Source of the DNA: Streptomyces sp. Ncost-T10-10d
GTDB taxonomy: Bacteria > Actinomycetota > Actinomycetes > Streptomycetales > Streptomycetaceae
Assembly: GCF_900091955.1 (NCBI RefSeq)
Contig: NZ_FMDF01000135.1
Coordinates: forward strand, 1-64,000
Reading direction: 5' to 3'
DNA length: 64,000 nucleotides
The notes below the pieces were generated by a model. The model saw only the letters and a program-made list of their open reading frames with translations. It had not been told where the DNA came from and ran no database searches. Positions 34,208 through 42,018 of this stretch are shown piece after piece (position 1 is the stretch's first letter; every line of letters begins with the position of its first letter). The translations under genes were made by a program, and so were the position numbers.

Positions 34208-34279
34208 ATGACCCCTCTCTCCGAGGGGGCTTCTCACTCGTCCGTATGCGTAGTCATGCGACGTCATGCGAACTCATGA
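34208..34279 (+). CDS. Possible leaderless upstream ORF (23 codons)
   Basis: Begins MTPLSEGASHSS and ends at TGA 34277-34279, 84 nt before the SCO2584-like start. The TACCCT box ends 6 nt before its ATG, so the transcript would start on this codon. Its 3' half spans three tandem 10-bp units containing TCATGCGA or TCATGAC (about 34251-34280). It may be a regulatory short ORF. No conservation could be checked. Confidence 0.4.
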   Translation: MTPLSEGASHSSVCVVMRRHANS

Positions 34280-34363
34280 CGGGCGGGCCCTGTCCGAAGC
34301 CATTCGGCCGAAGCAGAGCGAAGCGTTTCGGCCCTGGTCGGTGACGTGGAGTCGGGAGAAGTC

Positions 34364-35485
34364 ATGGCAGACCGCGGAGAACCACCAGAAGGTCCGCCCG
34401 AGAGCACGCCGGGCGGCGGTGAGGACGAGTACCGGTCACTCGTCTTCGACGAGTCGTTCGTGCGTGCTGCCCGGCTGAAGGAATTCTCCGCCCAGGAACG
34501 CATGGGGGATCACGCCCGTGCCGTACGCAGCCTCCCGGCCCGGGGCTTCCGCGCCGGCTCCAAGGCAGCCATCGCCCTGGTCCTCCTGATCGCCCTGGCC
34601 TTCGGAACGGCCGTGTACATGGGCTTCCGCCACCCTTATCAGGCGCCCGTCGGCAGAAGGGCCGAACCTCTGAGGTCGACCGTCGTCCCCCTGGCTCCCC
34701 AGGGTGCCGTACCCGGCGGAACCGCCGCCGACCTCCTCGCCAAGAGCCCAGCCGCACAGTTCGAAACGGGTGCCGCAGGCATCAATCTGCCGGCGATCCG
34801 AGGGACGGACAACTTCTCGGACAGCCAGGTCGCGACGGCCCTGACCACGGTCAAGGACTATCTGGTGGCGTCCTCTCTCGACCCCGACGTCCTCACCGGA
34901 AACGCGGTGCGGCCGGTGGAAGCGCTGCTCGACCCGGATCAGATGGCCCAGTTCGACCGCAGCATGAGCCGGCCGGACGACGACGGGCAGCATGCCGCGA
35001 CCGGCTGGCTGGTGCGCTTCGACCCTGCGAAGGTGGCACTGGCCGCTCCGGACATACGGGTCCGGGGCACCCTGAGCTACGCGGAGGCGGGATCCGACAC
35101 CCTGGAGGTGGTGTCGGACCACACCTTCACATACACGCTCCGCCCAGCGGTCCCAGGGCCCCAACGGGCAGGTGGCGCCTCGCTCTTCACCGTTCGGCGC
35201 GAGCTGCACATCCGCTTCGACCGGGAAGACCTGCGGCTGCACCGGCTGGAACTGCGCACCAGCTACGTACAGGCCGGACCGCAGGCGTGCCCGTCGGACA
35301 CCACCGGTGCGCTGCAGCCGTTGCTGGCCAGGCAGCGCGCCGCCTCCCGCGGCCCCGCGGGCACCGACCCGTACGCGACGGACCGGCCCACTGCGGCGGT
35401 CTGCGGGACGCTGACGGTCAGCTCCCAGCAGCCCCGGGCTCATCAGGGTTCCGAGGCTCCTGGGGCTCCGCAGAGCCGTCCGTAG
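34364..35485 (+). CDS. Membrane protein with NTF2-like exterior part and VFDE-FVRAA motif (SCO2584-like)
   Basis: A 373-residue protein. The cytoplasmic N-terminus carries EDEYRSLVFDESFVRAARL (around residues 21-39) and ends FSAQERM. One membrane segment lies near 68-88 (AAIALVLLIALAFGTAVYMGF). The outside part of ~280 residues has LAKSPAAQFETGAAGI, a region like NTF2-type folds, and two distant cysteines (QACPS and AVCGT). The ATG at 34364 has GGGAGAAG upstream and is preferred over the GTG at 34346. Its last 68 bp overlap the end of the convergent M48 protease gene. A role in wall or spore-wall assembly is suggested by synteny with SCO2584. Confidence 0.78.
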   Translation: MADRGEPPEGPPESTPGGGEDEYRSLVFDESFVRAARLKEFSAQERMGDHARAVRSLPARGFRAGSKAAIALVLLIALAFGTAVYMGFRHPYQAPVGRRAEPLRSTVVPLAPQGAVPGGTAADLLAKSPAAQFETGAAGINLPAIRGTDNFSDSQVATALTTVKDYLVASSLDPDVLTGNAVRPVEALLDPDQMAQFDRSMSRPDDDGQHAATGWLVRFDPAKVALAAPDIRVRGTLSYAEAGSDTLEVVSDHTFTYTLRPAVPGPQRAGGASLFTVRRELHIRFDREDLRLHRLELRTSYVQAGPQACPSDTTGALQPLLARQRAASRGPAGTDPYATDRPTAAVCGTLTVSSQQPRAHQGSEAPGAPQSRP

Positions 35486-36545
35486 CACCGCCCTTGCCGG
35501 CCGTTCCCCCGCCCCCTTGACCGGTGAACTTGTCGCGGAGCTTGCCGCCCAGGTCTCCGGCACCCCCCGCTATGTCGCCGACGAGCTTCATCAGCGGATC
35601 CTTGCTGGTGCGCACCGTGTCCGCGTAGTGCGCCGCGGACTCCCGGAAGGAGTCCGTCACCGAGGTGTCCTTGTCCTCGTCGCGTCGCGGGTAGTGGCCG
35701 TCCATGATCCGCTGGTAGTCGCGCGTCTCGGACCACTTCTTCAGCTCGGCCGCACGCACCGTGGTGAAGGGGTGCGAGCGGGGCAACAGATTGAGGATCT
35801 TGAGCACTGAGTCGCGCAGATCGCCACCCTTCTCGTACTCGTCGGCCTGGGCGAGGAAGGCGTCCACATTCATCTCGTGCAGATGATTGCCGCCCGCGAT
35901 CTTCATCAGGCCGCGCATCGATGCCTGCAGATCCTGTCCGACCAGCAGCCCCGCCCGGTCTGCCGACAGCTCCGACTTGCGGAACCACTCACGCAGTGCC
36001 GTCACGATCGCCATGATCGCGACATTGCCGAGCGGGATCCAGGCGACCTTCAACGCGATATTGGTGAGGAACAGCAGAATCGTGCGGTACACGGCGTGAC
36101 CGGAGAGGGCGTGTCCCACCTCGTGGCCGATGACGGCCCGCATCTCCTCCTCGTCGAGCAATTCCACCAGCCCCGTCGTCACCACGATGATCGGCTCGTC
36201 GAGACCGATACACATGGCATTGGGCTGCGGGTCCTGGTTGACGTACATCGGCGGGACCTTTTCCAGGTCCAGGATGTAACAGGCGTCCCGCAGCATGTCG
36301 TTGAGGTGGACGAACTGCGCGTCGCTCACCCGGACGGAGTCGGAGAGGAAGAGCAGCCGCAGGCTGCGCTCGGGCAGCAGACCGCTCAGTGTTTTGAACA
36401 CGGTGTCGAAACCGCTCAGCTTGCGCAGGGCCACCAGGGCCGAGCGGTCCGCCGGATGTTCGTAGGCCCGGGACGAGATCCCTGCGAAACGCCTGCGCTG
36501 CCTGCTCGGCACGTTCTCGTTGCTCTCGTGGCTGCGTTCGGTCAT
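35418..36545 (-). CDS. M48-family membrane-associated metalloprotease
   Basis: A 375-residue protein with the zinc-binding HEVGH at 141-145 (AVIGHEVGHALSGH) and an ELSADRAGL third-ligand region near 188, typical of the Ste24/HtpX/M48 clan. A hydrophobic stretch lies near 151-180 (TILLFLTNIALKVAWIPLGNV). The C-terminus is Gly/Pro/Ala-rich and disordered. It probably degrades misfolded membrane proteins or processes envelope proteins. The start at 36545 removes 15 unlikely N-terminal residues. The 3' end overlaps the convergent SCO2584-like gene by 68 bp, all within the disordered tails of both products. Confidence 0.88.
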   Translation of the reverse strand: MTERSHESNENVPSRQRRRFAGISSRAYEHPADRSALVALRKLSGFDTVFKTLSGLLPERSLRLLFLSDSVRVSDAQFVHLNDMLRDACYILDLEKVPPMYVNQDPQPNAMCIGLDEPIIVVTTGLVELLDEEEMRAVIGHEVGHALSGHAVYRTILLFLTNIALKVAWIPLGNVAIMAIVTALREWFRKSELSADRAGLLVGQDLQASMRGLMKIAGGNHLHEMNVDAFLAQADEYEKGGDLRDSVLKILNLLPRSHPFTTVRAAELKKWSETRDYQRIMDGHYPRRDEDKDTSVTDSFRESAAHYADTVRTSKDPLMKLVGDIAGGAGDLGGKLRDKFTGQGGGGTAGKGGATDGSAEPQEPRNPDEPGAAGS

Positions 36546-36655
36546 GAATGGGCCCCCTGTTCGTACGAGACGTCGCTCGCCCCCTGACAAATCCCAGCGT
36601 AGGTGCTGGGGCTACGGTGTGCGGGGGGCTGTGGATAACTGAGGAGACGCCCGAC

Positions 36656-36808
36656 ATGCCGCATACCGTTGCTCTGCTTGCCGCCGCATCCGAGGACCAG
36701 GGGCCCGGCAACACGCTCCGTATCGTGCTGCTCGCCTCGCTCGTAGGAGCTGTCCTGCTCGGCTGGTTCCTGCTCCGCGGATACCGCAACGACGACAACA
36801 ACGACTGA
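36656..36808 (+). CDS. Small membrane protein (50 aa)
   Basis: A 50-residue protein starting MPHTVALLAAASEDQGPG, with one membrane segment (LRIVLLASLVGAVLLGWFLL, residues 21-40) and a charged tail RGYRNDDNND. GAGGAG lies 9 nt upstream. Together with the next small gene it sits between the M48 protease and nadD. No function recognised. Confidence 0.72.
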   Translation: MPHTVALLAAASEDQGPGNTLRIVLLASLVGAVLLGWFLLRGYRNDDNND

Positions 36809-36892
36809 GTCGGCGTGAGCGTGCCCGGGGCGCCCGCATACGATGTGCGCGACGTCTTCCTTCCGACTCCCGATCGATAGGTCCTGCCGAAG

Positions 36893-37057
36893 ATGAGCCT
36901 CACGAGCACCGCGCACCAGCTGGTCACTCTCGCCGCCGAGGGCGGCGAGCACGGTGGCAACCACGAAAGCCTCAGCCCGTATCTCACCGGGGGCGGTGCG
37001 TTCGTCGTGCTGCTGCTCCTGCTGTGGATCACCACTCGCTTCAACCGCGACCGCTGA
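36893..37057 (+). CDS. Small membrane protein (54 aa)
   Basis: A 54-residue protein starting MSLTSTAHQLVTLAAEGGEH, with a Gly/His-rich middle (GGEHGGNHESLSPYLTGGG) and one C-terminal membrane segment (AFVVLLLLLWITT) ending in RFNRDR. It resembles the preceding gene in topology: short exterior segment, one helix, basic cytoplasmic end. nadD starts 38 nt downstream. Confidence 0.68.
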   Translation: MSLTSTAHQLVTLAAEGGEHGGNHESLSPYLTGGGAFVVLLLLLWITTRFNRDR

Positions 37058-37095
37058 GGCGAAGGCGTACAGCTGTGCCAGTAGGCTCTGCACGC

Positions 37096-37713
37096 ATGGG
37101 AGAGCAGGAAGTGCCTACCGGCCGCGGAAAGCGCCGAATCGGCGTGATGGGCGGGACGTTTGACCCGATTCATCATGGACACCTGGTGGCGGCCAGCGAA
37201 GTGGCCGCCCAGTTCCACCTCGACGAGGTGATCTTCGTGCCGACCGGGCAGCCGTGGCAGAAGAGCCACAAGCACGTCTCCCCGGCCGAGGACCGCTATC
37301 TGATGACGGTCATCGCGACGGCGTCCAACCCGCAGTTCTCGGTCAGCCGGAGCGACATCGACCGCAGCGGGCCGACGTACACCATCGATACACTGCGGGA
37401 CCTGCGCGCGATCCATGGCGACGCGGACCTCTTCTTCATCACCGGCGCCGACGCGCTCTCCCAGATCCTCACCTGGAGGGACGCCGACGAACTGTTCTCC
37501 CTCTCCCACTTCATCGGTGTGACGCGGCCGGGGCATGTGCTCGCGGACCCCGGGCTGCCGGAGGGCGGGGTCTCCCTCGTGGAGGTGCCCGCGCTCGCGA
37601 TCTCGTCCACGGACTGCCGTGAGAGGGTCGCGCAGGGGGAGCCGGTCTGGTACTTGGTGCCGGACGGTGTGGTCCGCTACATCGACAAGCGCCAGCTGTA
37701 CCGCGGCGAATGA
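37096..37713 (+). CDS. nadD: Nicotinate-nucleotide adenylyltransferase
   Basis: A 205-residue enzyme with the cytidylyltransferase-like motif GGTFDPIHHGHL near residues 19-30, VPTGQPWQK near 51, and ISSTDCRERV near 172, the ISST/S-x-x-R signature. It makes deamido-NAD from nicotinate mononucleotide and ATP. The ATG at 37096 has no Shine-Dalgarno sequence; TAGGCT (37082-37087) lies 8 nt before it, so the transcript may be leaderless or nearly so. Confidence 0.95.
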   Translation: MGEQEVPTGRGKRRIGVMGGTFDPIHHGHLVAASEVAAQFHLDEVIFVPTGQPWQKSHKHVSPAEDRYLMTVIATASNPQFSVSRSDIDRSGPTYTIDTLRDLRAIHGDADLFFITGADALSQILTWRDADELFSLSHFIGVTRPGHVLADPGLPEGGVSLVEVPALAISSTDCRERVAQGEPVWYLVPDGVVRYIDKRQLYRGE

Positions 37714-37732
37714 GCCACGCAGAGGGGCACCG

Positions 37733-39511
37733 GTGAACGACCGACAGAACCCGTACGACCCGTACTACCAGCAGCCGCAGATCATCGGCTACGACGAGTA
37801 CGGGCAGCCGGTGTATCAGCAGCCCGGACAGCAGTCGTACGACCCGTATGCGCCTCAGCAGTCCCAACAGGAGCCGCATCAGGCCGACCAGGGGTACGGA
37901 TACGACCCGTACGCCCAGCCTCAGCAGCCGCAGCCGTACGACTCGTACGCCGCACCCCAGCAGCCGCAGCCGAACGACTCGTACGCCGCACCCCAGCAGC
38001 CGCAGCCGAACGACTCGTACGCCGCACCCCAGCAGCCGCAACAGCCTCAACAGCAGGCGTACGGCGGTTACGACGGCTATGGCTACGACACCGGCCGGCA
38101 GCCCGCCGCGGTCGACACCACCCAGCAGTGGAACATTCCGCAGCAGGCCGCCGCACAGCCGTCCCCGCCCGCACCCGCGCCGGCCCGGCAGGAGCCCGAG
38201 CCCGACTTCGAGGCCGCCCCGGAACCCGCCGTCCCCGGACAGCGCCGAGCCGACCGTGACTACGGCACAGAGCAGTTCTCCTTCATCGAGGAGCCCGACG
38301 AGGACTCCGAAGACGTCATCGACTGGCTGAAGTTCACCGAGAGCCGCAGCGAGCGGCGCGAAGAGGCACGGCGTCGCGGCCGCAACCGTGTGGTCGCGCT
38401 GATAGTCGTGGTGGTCCTGGTGGTGGTCGGCGGTATCGGCTACCTCTGGTCCGCCGGCAAGATCCCCGGCCTCTCCGGATCGGAGAAGGACAACACCGCA
38501 TCGACGGGCCCGCAGCAGCGGGACGTCATCGTGGTCCATCTGCGCAACACCAAGAAGGGCGGCACCTCCACGGCGCTGCTCGTCGACAATGTGACGACCA
38601 AACAGGGGACCACGGTCCTGCTCCCCAACTCTCTCGCGGTCGCCAACGACGAGGGCGGCACGAGCACCCTCGGCAAGTCCGTCGAGGACGACGGCACCAC
38701 GGGCACCCGCGATTCCATCGACACACTGCTCGGCACCAAGATCAGCGGCACATGGCGGCTCGACACCCCCTATCTGGAGACTCTCGTCGATCTGGTCGGC
38801 AACATCGAGGTCGACACCGACACCGAAGTGCCCGACGCGAAGAAGGGCGCTTCCCCCCTGGTGAAGAAGGGGGAGGCGCAGACCCTGAGCGGCCAGATGG
38901 CCGTTGCATACGCCACCTACCGGGCACCCGGTGAGGCCGAGGCGAAGCAGCTCATGCGGTTCGGGGAGGTCATGCGGGGCGTTCTGCGCAAGATCTCGGA
39001 CGACCCGAAGACCGCCACGGTCACCGTGCAGACGCTGGCGCAGATCCTCGACCCGTCGCTCCCCGAAAAGGATCTCGGTGCCTCGCTGGCGAAGCTCGCC
39101 CAGCATGCCAAGGGCGGCGACTACAAGACGGCACTGCTGCCGGTGCAGGCCGACGGCACCCTCAGCGACGCAGCCACCGAGAGCGTCGTCAAGGACATCT
39201 TGGGTGGCACGGTGAAGGCTCCGGACGCCGGTGCGGCGGTGCGGGTCGGGATCAAGAACGCCACCGGTGACAAGGACGCCACACAGTCCGCCCAGATCAA
39301 GCTGGTCAACGGCGGCTATGCCTTCGTCGGTGGCGGAACGGCCGAGACCGCGGCGCTGTCCGAGGTCGTCTACAAGGCCGCGGCGGACAAGGACAAGGCG
39401 ACGCAGGTCGCCAAGACCCTGGGCCTGCCGACGAGCGCGCTGAAGCAGGGCAAGCCCGCGGCGAACGCGGATGTGTCCGTCGTGCTCGGCCAGAACTACG
39501 CGATCAAATGA
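37733..39511 (+). CDS. Divergent LytR-CpsA-Psr (LCP) family wall-polymer ligase (PdtA-like)
   Basis: A 592-residue protein. Residues 1-150 are a Tyr/Pro/Gln-rich cytoplasmic region with three exact 12-residue repeats (DSYAAPQQPQPN). One membrane segment lies near 221-240 (VVALIVVVVLVVVGGIGYL). An LCP-like domain covers about 260-430 (TLLGTKISGTWRLDTPYLETLVDLVG, cited by its LVDLVGNIEV core) and a LytR_C domain about 490-592. The usual SIPRD and R-x-R active-site motifs are not evident (LLPNSLAV and YATYRAPGE stand in their places). Position corresponds to SCO2578/PdtA of S. coelicolor, which transfers polydiglycosylphosphate to peptidoglycan. GTG at 37733 has GAGGGG upstream. It may attach the polymers made by the loci at 1-15 kb or 18-30 kb. 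Confidence 0.82.
   Translation: MNDRQNPYDPYYQQPQIIGYDEYGQPVYQQPGQQSYDPYAPQQSQQEPHQADQGYGYDPYAQPQQPQPYDSYAAPQQPQPNDSYAAPQQPQPNDSYAAPQQPQQPQQQAYGGYDGYGYDTGRQPAAVDTTQQWNIPQQAAAQPSPPAPAPARQEPEPDFEAAPEPAVPGQRRADRDYGTEQFSFIEEPDEDSEDVIDWLKFTESRSERREEARRRGRNRVVALIVVVVLVVVGGIGYLWSAGKIPGLSGSEKDNTASTGPQQRDVIVVHLRNTKKGGTSTALLVDNVTTKQGTTVLLPNSLAVANDEGGTSTLGKSVEDDGTTGTRDSIDTLLGTKISGTWRLDTPYLETLVDLVGNIEVDTDTEVPDAKKGASPLVKKGEAQTLSGQMAVAYATYRAPGEAEAKQLMRFGEVMRGVLRKISDDPKTATVTVQTLAQILDPSLPEKDLGASLAKLAQHAKGGDYKTALLPVQADGTLSDAATESVVKDILGGTVKAPDAGAAVRVGIKNATGDKDATQSAQIKLVNGGYAFVGGGTAETAALSEVVYKAAADKDKATQVAKTLGLPTSALKQGKPAANADVSVVLGQNYAIK
37940..38047 (+). repeat. Three tandem 36-bp in-frame repeats in the LCP gene
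   Basis: The unit encodes DSYAAPQQPQPN. Copies start at 37940, 37976 and 38012; the first two are nearly identical at DNA level and the third diverges at its end. Copy number is likely to vary between strains without breaking the frame. Confidence 0.9.
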
Positions 39512-39625
39512 CCGGGACCGCACCGCCCGGATGATGTCGATTCGATCTTCGAACGTTCGCTGCGTGGGCTGTCGGCGGTCCGTGAGACCCTAGAGGTTGA
39601 TCTGACCGCCGACGAAAGCCTGCTT

Positions 39626-40057
39626 GTGACCGCCACGGACCGCTCCATCGAGCTCATCAACGCCGCCGCTCAGGCGGCCGCCGACCGGCTCGCGCACGAC
39701 ATCATCGCGTACGACGTCAGCGACGTGCTGTCGATCACAGACGCCTTCCTGCTGGCTTCGGCCCCCAACGACCGCCAGGTCAAGTCGATCGTCGACGAGA
39801 TCGAGGAGCGGCTCCAGAAGGAACTCGGCGCCAAGCCGGTACGCCGTGAGGGCGACCGCGACGCGCGCTGGATCCTCCTCGACTACGTCGACATCGTCAT
39901 CCATGTCCAGCACAGCGAGGAGCGTGTCTTCTACGCGCTGGAGCGCCTCTGGAAGGACTGCCCCGAGATCGCGCTCCCCGAGGACGCCGTCAAGACCCGG
40001 GGCAAGGCCGCGGAGCACGCGCAGCTCACCGGCAGCACGGAAGGTGAGCACAGCTGA
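39626..40057 (+). CDS. rsfS: Ribosomal silencing factor RsfS
   Basis: A 143-residue protein of the RsfS/Iojap family, with DVSDVLSITDAFLLASAPNDRQV (cited by its DAFLLASAPNDRQV core, near residue 39-53), VRREGDRDARWILLDY and DIVIHVQHSEERVFYALERLW near 90-110. It binds L14 and blocks subunit joining in starvation. GTG start without a strong ribosome site. Its stop overlaps the CTG start of the phosphatase gene, and rsfS follows nadD and the LCP gene as in other actinobacteria. Confidence 0.95.
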   Translation: MTATDRSIELINAAAQAAADRLAHDIIAYDVSDVLSITDAFLLASAPNDRQVKSIVDEIEERLQKELGAKPVRREGDRDARWILLDYVDIVIHVQHSEERVFYALERLWKDCPEIALPEDAVKTRGKAAEHAQLTGSTEGEHS

Positions 40058-40707
40058 ACGGCAGCGGAAGCGGCAGGGGCCGCAGGATCGTCCTCTGGCG
40101 ACACGGCCAGACGGCATGGAATCTGGAGCGCCGGTTCCAGGGCTCCACGGACATCGCGCTCACCGAGGTCGGCGTCGGGCAGGCCCGGCGGGCCGCCCGG
40201 CTGCTCGCCTCGCTGAAGCCGGCTGCGATCGTCGCCTCCGATCTGCAGCGGGCGGCGGCCACGGCCGCCGAGCTCGCCGCGATCACCGGCCTCGAAGTAG
40301 CGCACGACGCGGGACTGCGCGAGACCTACGCGGGCGCCTGGCAGGGCCTCACCCACGAGGAGATCGTCGAGCTGTACGGCGAGCAGTACGCCGCATGGAA
40401 GCGCGGCGAGCCGGTGCGTCGCGGCGGCGGTGAGCTGGAGACCGAGGTCGCCGACCGGGCCGCCCCCGTTGTACTCGGACACGCCGAGAAGCTGCCCGAC
40501 AGCAGCACGCTCGTCGTGGTCAGCCATGGCGGCACCATCCGCACCACCATCGGCCGACTGCTGGGTCTGGAGGCGCACCACTGGGAAGGGCTCGGTGGGC
40601 TCTCCAACTGCTGCTGGTCGGTGCTGGGCGAGGGCGCGCGGGGCTGGCGCCTGCTGGAGCACAATGCCGGCACGCTGCCGGAGCCGGTGCTCGGCGACGA
40701 CACCTAG
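40054..40707 (+). CDS. Histidine phosphatase (phosphoglycerate mutase-like) with CTG start
   Basis: A 217-residue protein. The phosphohistidine motif RHGQTAWN (H17) is near the N-terminus, DLQRAAATA near 63, and VVSHGGTIR near 155 supplies the second active-site His. An in-frame stop at 40045 and the absence of ATG, GTG or TTG before RHG leave CTG at 40054 as the only start that keeps the catalytic His. It forms a 4-nt CTGA overlap with the rsfS stop, and GGAAGG/AAGGTGAG lies about 10 nt upstream. In this position other overlapping genes of the window use GTGA or ATGA. An ATG-initiated ORF at 40414 would lack half the enzyme. Substrate unknown. Confidence 0.83.
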   Translation: MNGSGSGRGRRIVLWRHGQTAWNLERRFQGSTDIALTEVGVGQARRAARLLASLKPAAIVASDLQRAAATAAELAAITGLEVAHDAGLRETYAGAWQGLTHEEIVELYGEQYAAWKRGEPVRRGGGELETEVADRAAPVVLGHAEKLPDSSTLVVVSHGGTIRTTIGRLLGLEAHHWEGLGGLSNCCWSVLGEGARGWRLLEHNAGTLPEPVLGDDT

Positions 40708-40797
40708 GAGCGCCGGGTCCTGGGAGTGCCATCGACCTGCCTGCGGGGCGGGCCCGGACGGGGCTCGGAGGCCACCGCCGGGCGGCATCGGCCGGAT

Positions 40798-40827
40798 TTC
40801 ACTTTCTGGCTGGTCACAGGCTAAAGT
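40798..40827 (+). promoter_or_regulatory. Promoter of the first tRNA-Ala gene
   Basis: TTCACT (40798-40803), 18-nt spacer, TAAAGT (40822-40827), 46 nt before the tRNA. Confidence 0.5.
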
Positions 40828-40873
40828 TCTTCTTGTTCGCAGCGCGGAAACGCAGGGAAACACAGCGAACAGC

Positions 40874-40946
40874 GGGGCTATAGCTCAGTTGGTAGAGCGC
40901 CTGCATGGCATGCAGGAGGTCAGGAGTTCAATTCTCCTTAGCTCCA
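40874..40946 (+). tRNA. tRNA-Ala (anticodon GGC)
   Basis: A 73-nt cloverleaf: GGGGCTA acceptor pairing with TAGCTCC (one G-U), D arm GCTC/GAGC, anticodon stem CCTGC/GCAGG with loop ATGGCAT (anticodon GGC at 40907-40909), T arm AGGAG TTCAATT CTCCT. CCA is not encoded. An identical gene lies at 44099. Confidence 0.97.
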
Positions 40947-40951
40947 CAATC

Positions 40952-40983
40952 AAGATCCCGTCCCCACCAGGGGGCGGGATCTT
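40952..40983 (+). terminator. Terminator of the first tRNA-Ala gene
   Basis: 14-bp stem with one G-U pair (40952-40965 with 40970-40983), ACCA loop, ending in a short T run. Confidence 0.88.
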
Positions 40984-41052
40984 TGCGTTGCCCCTGACTG
41001 CCCGGTCTGGGGTTTCTTCCGACCGTCCGACACGCCCTGACCGTGCGTCCGG

Positions 41053-41910
41053 TCACGCGTCCCGGCGCCGCCGCAGCGCCGCCACCTGCTCGCCGCTCTC
41101 CTCGTCGGCCGGGGTGTAGGCCACGATCCGGCACTCCGGCAGCCCGTTGACGGACAGCGACACCGAAGTCATCCGTATCTCGTCGGTCGCCGCCCAGTGC
41201 CGGAAGGTCTTCACCCGCGGCCCCGGCGGGGCGACATCCCCGCTGCGCCACAGTTCGGCGAAGTACGGGCTGGCGGCCGAGAGCTGTTCGACGAACGATT
41301 CCCAGGCGGGCTCGCCCGTATGGCGTCCGTAGGCTCCCCGCAGCGTCGCCACCATGATCGGCAGTTCCCGGGTCCGGTGGACGACGGGACAGGCATCCTC
41401 GGCCACCGTGAACAGCGTCCACAGCACATTGCGTATGCCCGTTCCCGCCATTTCGGGGACGCCGAACAGGTTGCGGTAGGCGGGATTGGTGGCCAGGACG
41501 TCGTACCGAGTGTTGTAGACCGCGGCGGGGTGCGGATCGAGGGCGTCGATGATGCCCTGGATCTCGGGCCCCACCTCTATCGCGTCGGTCTGTCTGCCCG
41601 GGGCGTAGGCCACCTCCGCCAGGTGGTAGAGGTGTTCGCGCTCCGGCGCGTCCAGTCGCAGGGTGCGTGCCACGGCGTCCAGGACCTGTGGTGAGGCGTT
41701 GATCGGACGGCCCTGTTCCAGCCAGGTGTACCAGGTGACACCGATGCCGGAGAGCTGCGCGACCTCCTCGCGGCGCAGGCCCGGGGTGCGGCGGCGCAGC
41801 CCGGGTGCCATGCCCACATCGGCGGGTGTCACCCGCGCCCGGCGGTTGCGCAGAAAGGCCGCGAGCTCCGGACGCCTCCGGTGTTGCCCCTGCTGATGTG
41901 CCGTCACCAT
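41053..41910 (-). CDS. XRE-family regulator with MmyB-like ligand domain
   Basis: A 285-residue protein. The helix-turn-helix covers about residues 10-80 (LRNRRARVTPADVG, GLRREEVAQLSGIGVTWYTWLEQG). The C-terminal MmyB-like domain has PAAVYNTRYDVLATNPAYRNLFG near 125-147, which in this family binds a small hydrophobic ligand. The start at 41910 has GGGGG upstream; ATG 41940 is possible. It is divergent from the MFS gene and is the likely repressor or activator of that exporter. Confidence 0.88.
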   Translation of the reverse strand: MVTAHQQGQHRRRPELAAFLRNRRARVTPADVGMAPGLRRRTPGLRREEVAQLSGIGVTWYTWLEQGRPINASPQVLDAVARTLRLDAPEREHLYHLAEVAYAPGRQTDAIEVGPEIQGIIDALDPHPAAVYNTRYDVLATNPAYRNLFGVPEMAGTGIRNVLWTLFTVAEDACPVVHRTRELPIMVATLRGAYGRHTGEPAWESFVEQLSAASPYFAELWRSGDVAPPGPRVKTFRHWAATDEIRMTSVSLSVNGLPECRIVAYTPADEESGEQVAALRRRRDA

Positions 41911-42018
41911 TGTCACACCCCCATCGTCGTTGCCCCGCATGGGAGTTGCCAGGTGCTGTCAGTACCAGCATCAGCGGGCTCTCGTTACCCGTATTCGACC
42001 GGGGTCAGGGTCTGTGCC

